A stretch of 64,000 nt of DNA from positions 74,860,213 through 74,924,212 of the forward strand of contig NC_087064.1 of NCBI RefSeq assembly GCF_963678635.1. Reading direction: 5' to 3'. Below are positions 10,905-21,121 of the stretch, in pieces. The stretch is from Symsagittifera roscoffensis (Eukaryota; Xenacoelomorpha; Acoela; Convolutidae). Position 1 is the stretch's first letter; the number at the start of each line of letters is the position of its first letter. Below the pieces are notes generated by a model, which worked only from the letters and a program-made list of their open reading frames with translations, made no database searches and was not told the DNA's origin. A program made the position numbers and the translations under genes.

Positions 10905-11760
10905 GTCTTGGGACAGTGTGAAGTGTCCCAACACTTGAGTGGCGAAGTCCTGGGACAGTACCAAGAAGTCTTGTGACAGTACAGAAAAATCTTGGGACAG
11001 TACCAAGAAGTCTTTGGACAGTACAGGAAAGTCTTGGGACAGTACCAAGAAGTCTTGGGACAGTGCGGTAAAGTCTTGGCACAGTACCAAGAAGTTCTGG
11101 GACAGTGCGCGAAAGTCTTGGGACAGTGCCGAAAAATCTTGGGACAGTACCAAGAAGTCTTGGGACAGTGCGGGAAAGTCTTGGGACAGTGCCGAAAAGT
11201 CTTGGGACAGTAACAAGAAGTCTTGGGACAGTACGGAAAAGTCTTGGGACAGTGCCGAAAAGTCTTGGGACAGTAACAAGAAGTCTTGGGACAGTACGGA
11301 AAAGTCTTGGGACAGTGCCGAAACGTCTTGGGACAGTACACAAAAGTCATGGGACAGTACTGAAAAGTCTTGGGAAAGTACGGAAAAGTCTTGGGACAGT
11401 ACGGAAAGTCTTGGGACAGTATAGAAAAGTCTTGGGACAGTAACAAGAAGTCTTGGGACAGTGCGCGAAAGTCTTGGGACAGTGCCGAAAAGTCTTGGGA
11501 CAGTAACAAGAAGTCTTGGGACAGTACGGAAAAGTCTTGGGACAGTGCCGAAACGTCTTGGGACAGTACACAAAAGTCATGGGACAGTACTGAAAAGTCT
11601 TGGGAAAGTACGGAAAAGCCTTGGGACGGTACCAAGAGGTCTTGGGACAGTGCGAAGTGTCCCGACATCAGAGCAAGAAGGGTCTTGGGACAGTGCGTGG
11701 TAGCCCAACACTTGAGTGATAGGTCCTGGGACAGTGTAAACTATCCAAACACTTAAGTGA
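10905..11760 (+). repeat. 21-bp tandem array in the leader of element 1
   Basis: About forty copies of a 21-bp unit, approximately gtcttgggacagtaccaaga, with a nearly invariant TTGGGACAGT core. Positions 11199-11390 and 11415-11610 are near-identical larger blocks, so the array has also grown by block duplication. All three plus-strand frames remain open through most of it (7-residue repeats such as SWDSTKK). Confidence 0.9.
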
Positions 11761-12061
11761 AAGGAACACAAAGGACCGGTCAGAACGATTAAATCAGGAA
11801 AAATCCGCTCTATTAAGATCACGAAATGCAAGATTTTAACTTGAGAAAATTAGGAATGCTTTTTAGAATTTTTATTCTTAGAATAGAGTTTTGTAAATAT
11901 TAATATTGTAAATAGAGAAAATTGTAAATGAGAATCATGAGGCGAAGTAGGGTACCAATAGCAAAAAAAGGGTTCTAGAGTTAAAGACAAATCGTAACTC
12001 GTCGCAACGGAAAGCGATGCCATCGGACCAAAAAGTAATGAGAAAGAAATTTTCAGTGAGC

Positions 12062-14450
12062 ATGGTCAACACAAGAAGCGCATAGGAAAGCAAGGCGAAA
12101 GTAAGCGCTGAGGAGCGACGAACGTTACCTGCTATAGAAATTGATCTTGAGACACCAGATCAGAGTGTTGATGATGTGGAAAGGAAAACAACGGAGTCAA
12201 CACCGATGCCGAATGTGGAAGAACAAGAAAAGAAGACGATAGAGTTCTCGCCGACTGACATTGTGGACGATACAACAAGCATCACGCCGGAAACGATGAA
12301 GGATGACTCTCAAACAAAGAGAACGTCGTTCACAGAGAGGATTGCAATGATGGTCGGAATGAAACCAAGAGAGAAGGAGGAAACAGCACCAACGACCGAG
12401 AAAGGCAAGACATTTGGAACGGTTTCTGCAATAACAACAGAGGACAACCGAGACGATGATCAGGTCGAACCTGTAGCAACAGCTAGCTATGAGGCATCAG
12501 TTAGCAATGGGGCAACAGCTAACCAAGAGAAAACAACTTTTCTTGAACTAGGCGACTTGATGGCGAAGTTGGAAAAAATCGACAGAAAAATGAAGTGCAG
12601 TGAAGAGGATCGACAAATGCTAAGGAAGGAGATACAACAAAAGCGAGAGCCTGAAAAAATTGCTTCAATCTGGCAAAGGCAACTGAAGAGAAGCTACAGC
12701 AGATGTCAGACAAGCTAGAGGCTACCGATAGAGAGCAAAAAGGATATGCAAGAAATGAAGCAACGGTATGACACTGTGAACAGTAAATTAGGGAGTCTGG
12801 AGACGAGAATAGACACAATGAGCAGAGATCAGGCTGAGAGTTCATGTGCCATCCAGTCCAAACTGGATGCTATCTTGAGAAACTCCACATCACAAGACAA
12901 GCTCGTAACAGATCGAACGCAAGGCAACAGAGTCGATTTTGTGGAACCACAACGGAACTAGCGGGACTCCACACCGTTACCGTTAGCCCGGGGTGCAAAT
13001 AGCATAGGACCAGGGGGCCACGACAATTATGAAGAGTGTAACCTCAAATACGACAAATGGTCCAGGGGATTCCACAACAAGCAACAATGTGGGACCTGAT
13101 GCCATGACGTGGGATAGCACCTGCGAAATGATGAGTAGGACATTGGAAACATTCGCTACAAGGAACACTGACTCGAGTGAAATAGAAGGTGGCAAATCCA
13201 GGAAAAATTTCAAGAAGCCAAAATAATTTAAGGACCACTCAGATGGATGCATCGACACATGGGTAGAAGTCATGAGACTACATTTAGAACAAGACAACTT
13301 GAATGACGAAAGACAGGCAAGCACAGCAATACTCAGCAACTTAGAAGGCACGGCGTTAAAATGTATAGTGGCAAAGAAGGAAGAGGAACGTGATACTCCA
13401 GATAAAAAATCTTCGAGATATTGTTGAACCGATTCGGTTCAGGAATGAAGGGTCACCAAGCTATGATGAGATCCGGAAAGAGAACACAGAGGGACGATGA
13501 AACAATCGATCGGTTGCTGGATGATCTTGAGAGCTTGAGAAGAAGGAGTGATCCTGAAGAATCAACAAACAGAAGGAACTTCAGCATCGTCTCGAAATTT
13601 ATCGATGGGGTTAAAAGTGACGACTTGAGAACAATGCTGGCGGCGCACTATACACTGTCGAAAGATAATGCACCGACTCCGGAAGAGATGAGGCAAAAAT
13701 CAAGGGAGCACAAGTTGATGAAACCTAATAAGTACGCGTACCCAGAAAATAGGAACATGCAAGGGGAGTCAACCACAGAGGTCGTCATGGTACAAGCCAG
13801 GAGATGATATTGACAATCGCAGGTCATGCGCAAATTGCAGATCGGCGGTTCATCACGTGGCGGATTGCACGACGTACAATTAAGGCATGAAGAGTCTGGG
13901 ATATGCGCCGGATGAGGAAGATATTAGCCAGACGGAAGAACATGAGTTCTACAGTGGCCTGATCATCAAGATAGGTGCGAGATGCTTCTTCTGCAATCAA
14001 GAGGGCCATTTCAGGATGGACGGTCCGTTGTTTTGGGAAGCAGTGAAGAACCAAAGTCACCCCAAATACAAGCTAGCGCTGGCGGCGGTGCAGAACACCA
14101 GGAACAGGCAAGCCGAGTTTGACACAAAAAACTCGGAGGCAGCGATTGCGGAACTACCGACAAAAACGGTGAAGGCTGTAGCGCAAGTCAAGAATGCCAT
14201 CGAAGCTGAGACTAGGAATTCTCTAGAGATAAACTATGAGAAAGCAGCTGCAGAGGCCATCAACAAAGTGAAACAAGACCTAGCAACGAAAGAGATCGAG
14301 CAACGACTAAAACAGGAGATCGGAAGGCAGAAGTTAGATGAGACATTGTGTAGACCGGTGCCAAATCCAGAAGCCGAGATGGGAGCGACAAGGAGTGGAA
14401 TTTGTAACACTCTAAAAATGGATACAGGAAAACCTTTCGGCGGCAAAAAT
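12062..14450 (+). pseudogene. gag: gag of element 1, broken
   Basis: The start motif MVNTRS at 12062 is followed by a TAG at 12083. The N-terminal acidic and Thr-rich part runs 12176-12718, a coiled-coil-like segment 12746-12961, the capsid domain 13029-13807 (SDGCIDTWVEVM, RRNFSIVSKFIDGV) and the nucleocapsid region 13808-14450. The first zinc knuckle (CANC...H...C) is intact; the second (CFFC...H) has Gly where element 2 has its last Cys. There are stops at 12959 and 13224 and frame changes near 12655, 13400 and 13800. Residues after the knuckles form a charged, probably coiled region (ATKEIEQRLKQEI). No functional Gag is expected. Confidence 0.85.
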
Positions 14451-14463
14451 TGGAGCCAGGATA

Positions 14464-15481
14464 ATGTCGATAATCACAGTGGGCGGCCATGAAGTAACAA
14501 GAAATCTGAGTGAACCGAGCGATCAGACAATAATGCATATTGATGTTTACGCAGATTACTTAAGTGCAATAAGCCCTCAGACAACTTCTAGAGCCTTGAG
14601 GGCACTACTCACAAGAGGTGGTAGCAAGTCAGTCCGCGTCGAGAATAGGTATACGGAAGCCTATGGTCCACATGAGGTGATGTTAAATATAGATGGAATT
14701 AACATCTACACTGAGACTATGATAACATTAGACGAAGACCTAGCCGGACAGATCTACGTGGGCAGGGAAGAACTGAAAGTGAGATCGATTAGACACTCTG
14801 CCATGTTGGAAGAGGATGCAATGCAAATCGGTACAGAAGCGGACGTATCGGCTCACGTGCTTTATATAAATGGCAAGAGGACTCAATTGCGCGGATTACT
14901 GGGCACGGGTGCGGTCTTGAGCGTCATACCAATCGAAACTTGGGAGCGAATGGACTTCAACAAAGACGATTTGATAGACTCGAGAAATCGGCTGTCAGCT
15001 GCAAACAAAAGGGGCACTGCGGGTACTAGGCAGGACACCAATAATAGCCCTAAACTTGGGGGAACGCAACCTGTGGATGAATTTTCTTGTGGTGGAAAAC
15101 CTAAATGAGTCTGACCAATTTATTTTAGGCAGAGACTTCATCAGAAATTTCGACGTAACAGTTGATCTAAACACTGCCATGTTCAGGATTCGGATTCCGG
15201 AAAAGAAGTACGTAATTCAACCTGTAAATTTAATAATGGCGAATGAGAATAAAGCACCGGTAATCTTGAGTAGGAGGGTGAGGCTGAAAGCAAAAGATGC
15301 CGCAATTGTAAGCTTGCGAATGAAAAATTATAACGAATTAAGTGACGATAAGCTAGTACGCATAGTCCCAAATCCAAATAGTCAAAGTGCTGCTGTTTTA
15401 GGAAGATCCTTCTCGATAAACAAGAGCGGTCTGTGTGTCAGTGTCTTGTTGAATACTCTTGACGTAACCATCACAATCTAG
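14464..15481 (+). pseudogene. Aspartic protease region of element 1, active site lost
   Basis: This is the Gag-Pol processing protease. The active-site loop, DTGA in element 2 (39124-39135), reads GTGA here (LLGTGAVLSVIP), so the catalytic Asp is replaced by Gly. A frame change near 15050 separates 14464-15108 from 15056-15481, which carries the C-terminal protease motif ILGRDF. A conserved domain of about 130 residues precedes the active site (VTRNLSEPSD, TEAYGPHEVMLNIDG) and matches element 2. A TAG at 15479, where element 2 has a Gln codon, ends the frame before RT. Confidence 0.8.
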
Positions 15482-15749
15482 AGGTGAAGGAAGCTGGGAT
15501 ATGCTTTACCCGTGAAAACTCGATATGAAATGACTGAAAATGGAAAGAGAATGAAGTACTTGAATGTCCCAATCATAGGGACAAGATTTGTATCTTGAGA
15601 CGATTGAAGAAAATTAAAGATTCATCAGGGCTTGTGAAATTACTTATGTCAGAGACAGACGTTAGACTTTCGAGCTGTTCCAAATTCTCAGAAAGACCCA
15701 CACTAGAGGAAACGGACTAGATAAACCAGTTTTACCTGAAATAGAGCAC

Positions 15750-17542
15750 TTGAGGGGCAAGGTAACGGATGAACAGCTCGAAGCCATCAAGGATGTACTA
15801 GAGAGGAATCAGGACTTTTTTACGAGACATAAGGCAGATATTGGAAGTTGTATTTTTGTTGAACATGAAATAGAGCTTGAAGAGTCGGCGGTACCGCATA
15901 GGGAGGGGGCGAGGCGTATGACCCCACACAAATCGGATGCATGTAGAAAAGAGATAGAGACCTTACTAGAGTATGATATGATACAACCATCCAAATTACC
16001 GTGGGCGTGTGGAGTAGTGATGACGAAGAAGAAAGGCGACCAATTGAGGTTTTCTTGCTACTTTCGATATCAGAACTCCGTCACGGTGAAGGATGCTTAT
16101 CCCATACCTAGGATTGATCAGAGCCTCTCAAAGTTAGGAGACGCAAAGTTTTTTACGACTCTTGATTTAGGATCAGCTTTTTGGCAGGTTCCACTGAGGA
16201 AGCAAGACAGGGATAAAACAGGGTTTGCCTGCGAGCTGGGGCTGTTTCAATGGAAGAGGATGCCCTTTGGACTTTGCAACGCCACGGCTACGTTTCAACG
16301 ATTGATGGCACACGCATTGATAGGTGTAACAAAGAAATACGGCAACCTGATAGTGTGCTACGTAGATGATGTGGTAATTGCGACACCGACACTATTGGTC
16401 CACATCGAGCGATTAGACGAGGTTTTTGCCTGCATGAAGATATCGGGACTATCAAAGTGCGAAATACTCAAGGACTCGATTAAACACCTGGGGAGAATGG
16501 TGGAAAGACATGGCATCAGACCAGACCCAGATGCAGTAGAATTGGTTCTGACCTGGAAATCGCCAAAAGCGGAGCATCAACTGATGAGATTCTTGGGCTT
16601 TGCGAATTATTACAGGGAGTTCATTAAAGGCTATGCTGACAAAGTGTACCCGATGCAACAACTGATGAGGCACAAAGGCAAGAAATTCACGTGGAGCAAT
16701 GCAGCAGAGGAGTCATTCCAGAGAATAAAGAAGGAGTTGTGTTAAGCACCGGTGTTAGGGATGCCAACGGAAAAAGGAATGTACTTGCTGGACACGGATG
16801 CGTCGGTAGTAGCGATTTCTGGCATTCTACATCAAGAGCAGGAATGGAACGGGAAGACAGTCTTGAGGTCAATAGCATACGAGAGTAAAGTCTTGAGTGA
16901 CACGGAGATGAAGTACGGGGCGCCTAAAGCAGAGATATTTGCGGTGGTCACCTTTGTCGCGAAATACAGGGCATACCTGGAAAGCGAGCCGTTCAAGCTA
17001 CGAGTCGACAACAGGGCACTCAATGGTTGAAAACATACTCGATTGATCAGAGCTTTATTGGGAGATGGATAGTTCGCCTGGATGGATACGACTTGATAAT
17101 TGAGCATAGGACGAGAGAAAAACATCAAAATGCCGATAGCTTGAGTAAGAAGACGGAGTTCCAAGAGAGACAGGAACAGAGGGAGGCAGACAGGCCAGAA
17201 ATCAAAGATGACTTCTCTTTCATTGATAAGGAAACGTATGATAGTCTTCCACTCACGAGATGGCTCGACAAATCTGGCAAACCCATAGAAGATCATCCCG
17301 AATTACCAAAAGAGCGTACAGAGAAAACAATCTTGAAAAAAACCCAAGGGATGCCAATGGATATAATGCTCATGTCGAAAATTGTGAGGGAGACACTAAA
17401 AGCAAAAGGTTATGATCTCAGTCAAGTAGAAAGGGGAAGGACAGAGATTGGTGATGACTTGAGGAGATTACTCGAGAAACTGGCAGACGATAAACCCGTG
17501 GTAAAAGAAAGGGTGAAGAGGAACCAGAGGTCACGGTATTGA
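15750..17542 (+). pseudogene. Reverse transcriptase and RNase H of element 1, broken
   Basis: Pol would copy RNA into DNA and degrade the template. RT (15750-16745) has PWACGVVM, LDLGSAFWQV, MPFGLCNA and the YVDD box. Compared with element 2, the Asp in the FCCDFRYLN motif is Tyr and three residues are missing from the KCKPSKCEI region. A TAA at 16743 replaces a Glu codon between RT and RNase H. RNase H (16752-17030) has TDAS, a Glu in KAEIFAVV and RVDNRAL, then a frameshift in the tryptophan region; 17027-17542 continues with the GRWIVRLDGY and HQNADSLSKK motifs typical of Ty3/gypsy. The stretch 15482-15749 corresponds to the protease-RT linker and is broken. Confidence 0.88.
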
Positions 17543-18130
17543 GAAGGAATGAGGCAGATGGTAGCGAGGACTCCTCGAAAGAAAGGAAACCTGATGGAAA
17601 AGAGGTAGTGCAGTCACTGGTTGAGAGGATCCCTGAGGACATACTTGAGCAGACTGTTGTTTGGAAGAAGAAGGTGGCATTCAAGGAGGAGGCTGAACAC
17701 CTCGGACTGAGTCAAGAGTCCGGGGAGTGGTCCACTGCAGAGGAAGATGCTGGAGAAGAGAATTTGTCCGGGGAGTGTGAAGAACGGGATGAAGACTCAG
17801 AAAAGAGCAGCAATGACCAAGACAGTCTATGCATGATATTGGCGGAAGAGAAGATGAGGCACCGCGACAGGGAGCTATGGACGGATCCCTCCTCAGGAAC
17901 GTACAACTTGGATCAGCAAGAGGTGCGCGGAGGTGAAGAACTTGAAAAAATTGCTGTATCAAGGAGACCGTTCAGGGAGCTATCGTGCAACTCGAATGCC
18001 AGAAAAAAACCTAGTGCCAGAAGATGACAGGAAGGTCTTGAGGAGGATAGTTTGCGTCAAGCTGAGAGACGACATCCACAGTCCTGGAGAAATGAATGGT
18101 CAGATATTGGCACTGATGAAGGCGAGATAG
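17539..18130 (+). pseudogene. Acidic linker before the integrase of element 1
   Basis: The acidic region rich in Glu, Asp and Ser (SLVERIPEDILEQ, EENLSGECEERDED) matches the region before the integrase in element 2. It contains two copies of the polypurine-tract core (17719-17728 and 17767-17776). A frame change occurs near 17933-18027. Function unknown. Confidence 0.6.
17719..17776 (+). promoter_or_regulatory. Two internal copies of the polypurine-tract core
   Basis: TCCGGGGAGT occurs at 17719-17728 and 17767-17776, identical to the core just before the 3' LTR (30877-30886). The positions are not far from the element midpoint (about 19800). They may be central polypurine tracts or just a repeated codon block (SGE). 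Confidence 0.45.
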
Positions 18131-19541
18131 AGGCTGTCGGATCTAATACGGGCCCAAAAGAATGACAAAATGACAAGCAACCTCTCCAAATGGATTCGGA
18201 AGGGAGCCAAATAAAAAGGATATCTGGAAGAAGACATCTACAAGATCTTGAGCCAGTTCTACAAGGAGAGAAAAGATTTGCTCTATCACAAATCTGATGG
18301 GGTGGTAGCGTGCAGGAGAAAAGATGAGGAGAAGATACTACACAAGCATAACCTCATCATACTACCACAGTTGTACCAGATGGAGACGTTATTCAGATCG
18401 CACCATCAAAGGGTGCATCAGGGGATAGACAAAGTACAACAGAGAATACTACACAGGTTTGATTGGCCGGGATTAAGAAAGGCCAGCGAGAGATGGGTGA
18501 ACGCATGTCTGGCATGTCTACAGGTGAAAGACCCACGGAAGATGAAGTTCCCACTCAAGTCCGCTGAGAGCTCGGAGTTCAACGAGGTTGTGCAGATAGA
18601 CCATCAGAAGGTCTGCTTGACAGAGTCGGGGTATAACCAGATACTGGTCATAATAGACCACTTTACGAAGTTGGCGGAAGCGGTGCCCTGTCAAACAGCC
18701 TCAGCGGAGGAGACTTGTGACCACTTGATAACACATTGGATATCACGATATGGTTGTCCGATGACATTTCAGTCGGACAATGGTAAAGCCTTCGTTGGTG
18801 ACCTAACAAAAGAATTGATGAAGAGGTCACACATTGCTCAAGCGCACTCAACGACTTACCATCCTCAGACTAACGGGTTAGTGGAGAGACAGAACAGAAC
18901 GTTGGTGAACATGCTGAGGGTATATTGCTCGAGATACATGACAGACTGGGATAAATATCTGCCGCAAGTGGGCATACAAGAGCACGCAGCACACTACAAC
19001 AGGAATCAGTCCCTTCATGATATTAACGGTCAGGGAGGGAGCAATGCCCCTAACGTTCTTTTACCCAGAATACAAAGGGAAAAAGACGTCGCCTCAAGCT
19101 TATGTGAAAGAGGCAGTCAAGAGACATAAGGAACTAAACGAGCTCTGCAGGAGAAACACGGCGCAAGCACAAATGAGGCAGCGGAAGAAATACGATGAGA
19201 AGATACTTCAAGCGAAACTGTATGCAGTGGGCCAATACGTCTGGGTGTTCCAGAACATCATACCTCCCATGGGGACGAAGAAGCTACTTAAGAAATGGCG
19301 TGGACCGATCAAGCTAACGGAAGTACACCAGCAGGGGCGGTTCTACCGCTTGAGTACGGGACGAGCAGCACATTATGAAAATCTGAAACCTCATGTCCAA
19401 TCTCCGGAAGACTTGTGCGTACCGCAGGATATGGAGGGACTAGAGTACCTATTGGTAGAGCCATGGCGCGATGTGAACGAAAAAGGCACCAGAGAAAAGA
19501 CTGATGGCAACGAAGACGTGAGCATGGACGATAATGAATAG
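18131..19541 (+). pseudogene. Integrase of element 1, nearly complete but frame-broken
   Basis: The enzyme would insert the cDNA into the genome. The N-terminal H2C2 zinc domain (FRSHHQRVHQG ... CLACLQV) and the catalytic core with D (QIDHQK), D (QSDNGKAF) and E (TNGLVERQNRT) lie in the open piece 18248-19129. Its end is frame-shifted; the true continuation is 19017-19541 with an SH3-like C-terminal segment (VGQYVWVFQNIIPPMGTKKLLKKW). A TAA lies near 18211. Unlike element 2, the segment just after the catalytic Glu is intact here. After 19541 an acidic tail (PEQDKLPKWTEPDLP) leads towards the macro domain; about 200 residues present in element 2 are missing. Confidence 0.88.
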
Positions 19542-19755
19542 ATAGAAGCAGGTTCAGATGCGGAATCCTTTGCGGAAGAAGACTGGAATGACCCAGAGCA
19601 GGACAAGCTGCCAAAGTGGACAGAACCAGACTTGCCGATAACAGCAGGAACAAGGAAAGGCAATCGCAAACGGACAGGCATGAGGTACAATAGGTACGGG
19701 GATGACTTCTTGTTTGACAAGATACAGCCTGACGAATTAACCGAAGAGTTACTGA

Positions 19756-20193
19756 GTGTGGACTAGGGCGATCTGTATAACTGCGGACATGAGATTCAAA
19801 CCGAGACTAGAGGCCGACTTCAAGAGAGAATATCAGAACGTGGAGTTTCTATTTAGACAGAGACCGGGGTTGGGGGGAATGGCTGCGCAAGTTTCACAAG
19901 TCCCGGGTAAGTACCTGTGCTTTCTGGTAACGAGGATCAATGAAAGGAACACGGTAGATCCTGAGCTCGTGATGTTGGTGCTAACAAGGCTGAGAGACTT
20001 CATGGTCGAGAGAAGGATAATGGAGGTCTCGATGCCGGTTTATGACCCAAATAGGGGCAAATTGAGCACAAGGGAGTTATACGCCATCCTACACGTGGTC
20101 TTCGCAGAAACGGAGATAATTGGTACACCTACACAAGAAACACTACTTGAGTATCGCCTGAGTAACGGGCGGACAATGGAGGTCTCGAGTTAG
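19756..20193 (+). pseudogene. Macro domain (TARG1/OARD1-like) of element 1
   Basis: The 145 open codons have the order of a macro domain: RAICITADM, then LEADFKREY, GGMAAQV, KYLCFLVTR, a helix, MEVSMPVYDPN and a final helix ILHVVFAETE. This resembles the family with human TARG1/OARD1, which removes ADP-ribose or acyl groups from ADP-ribosylated proteins. By my alignment the catalytic Lys (Lys84 in TARG1) is Arg in FLVTR, the loop that should carry Asp125 lacks it, and the glycine-rich ADP-ribose loop is altered. Binding may persist; catalysis is doubtful. The same domain follows the integrase in element 2. It begins without an ATG, so it would be part of a polyprotein. The identification rests on motif order and needs profile comparison. 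Confidence 0.55.
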
Positions 20194-20265
20194 GTACATG
20201 GGGATCTCGGTCGAAAACTGCATTTTATTTTCAGATTGATTTGCAAAATTGAGTTGACGTCCTAG

Positions 20266-21060
20266 CCGCACGATCAGCTGAGGATTTGGTTTGATCCCGC
20301 AATACTCACCATCTGTACGGTCCCATACAACATGATGTTTGACCAGCATGCGATGGAAATGAATGAGAAGGTGCGAAATATTAATGAAAAAATCAGGCAG
20401 ATTCAGCAGAGAAGCGTGCTCCCCGTGAGGTTGCTGGATGTGGCCGACCTGATGGAACACTCCCTCCCGCGCGATGCATCCTCGGATGGCATCCACTTTG
20501 ACACGCCCAAGGGAACGGAGTGGCTAAATGGTGTCTTCCGGAGACACATAAACCAGCTAGAGTCGGACCTGCTAGAAATGGCCCAGTTCACCTTGGGTCC
20601 ACCCCCGATCCCTCCTTTCTATGCCCCTAGACCCCTATCCAGCCGTCTAGGAGCGAGAGCTGGTTCGAGAGATAATTCAAGGAGCAGCCGGACTAGCCAA
20701 CCAGGGTCCACACCGATGGAGGCCGAGGCGGCGGAGTCTTCCACGCCCCAGAGTTCGCTGGTTTCTTTGGTAGTGGTGGTGGACGACAAGAAGCTGGAGA
20801 GACCAGCAGAGGCAAATAAGACGCGATATTCTGAGAGAGTAAAGAAGTTGGACCTGGAGGATTTGGAGTGCACACAGGAGTTAGCGGAGGTCTCGGGGCT
20901 CAAGGATGTGTCACACGAGGACTTGAGTCGACACCACTCTGTTCATTGGTTGAAGGCCCATGAGCCACACTTCTCGAGAGCAAAGACAATGGAGTCAGCC
21001 GACTTGACCGGGATCCCGCTGAAGTCGGTGATGGGACCAATAAACTACAGGTCACTCTAG
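20266..21060 (+). pseudogene. SGNH-esterase-like domain 1 of element 1, C-terminal half
   Basis: The reading opens after a TAG at 20263 and gives ILTICTVPYN, a long helix (NEKVRNINEKIRQIQ), a strand (LLDVADLMEH) and SDGIHFDTPKGTEWLN. A DGIH motif followed by a Gly and Trp helix is the usual block V of SGNH/GDSL hydrolases, with the catalytic Asp-x-x-His. The first half, with the nucleophile and GxND blocks, is absent; element 2 keeps the block III part. A Ser/Pro-rich linker and a region matching element 2 (SADLTGIPLKSVMGPIN against FADLEGLPSNNTMGPVN) follow. Substrate unknown. Confidence 0.5.
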
Positions 21061-21121
21061 CAGTTGAGAAGTCCGGTACTTATAGTGGAACCTCCCAAGC
21101 ACAAGTGTAGCCCGAATCAGG

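Larger units (their letters stand above)
9301..12061 (+). other. 2.8-kb leader of element 1
   Basis: No coding region is supported between the primer site and the gag start motif. It holds a G run near 9490, a two-copy repeat (9766-10085), an AT-rich stretch and the 21-bp array (10905-11760). The minus-strand frame at 9739-10095 and the long frames over the array are periodicity or chance effects. Confidence 0.7.

Noticed and set aside
10727-11668. A 313-codon frame and other long frames on both strands
   Set aside because: Same cause: the 21-bp array of element 1. Several frames on both strands are open at once, which argues against any one being coding.
10905-11760. CRISPR-like array
   Set aside because: The units are contiguous without unique spacers, in a eukaryotic retroelement leader.
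20194-20244. Short intron between the macro and SGNH parts of element 1 (GTACAT...TTTTCAG)
   Set aside because: The ends look like splice sites, but element 2 does not share it and the sequence after it has further stops; more likely a decayed segment.
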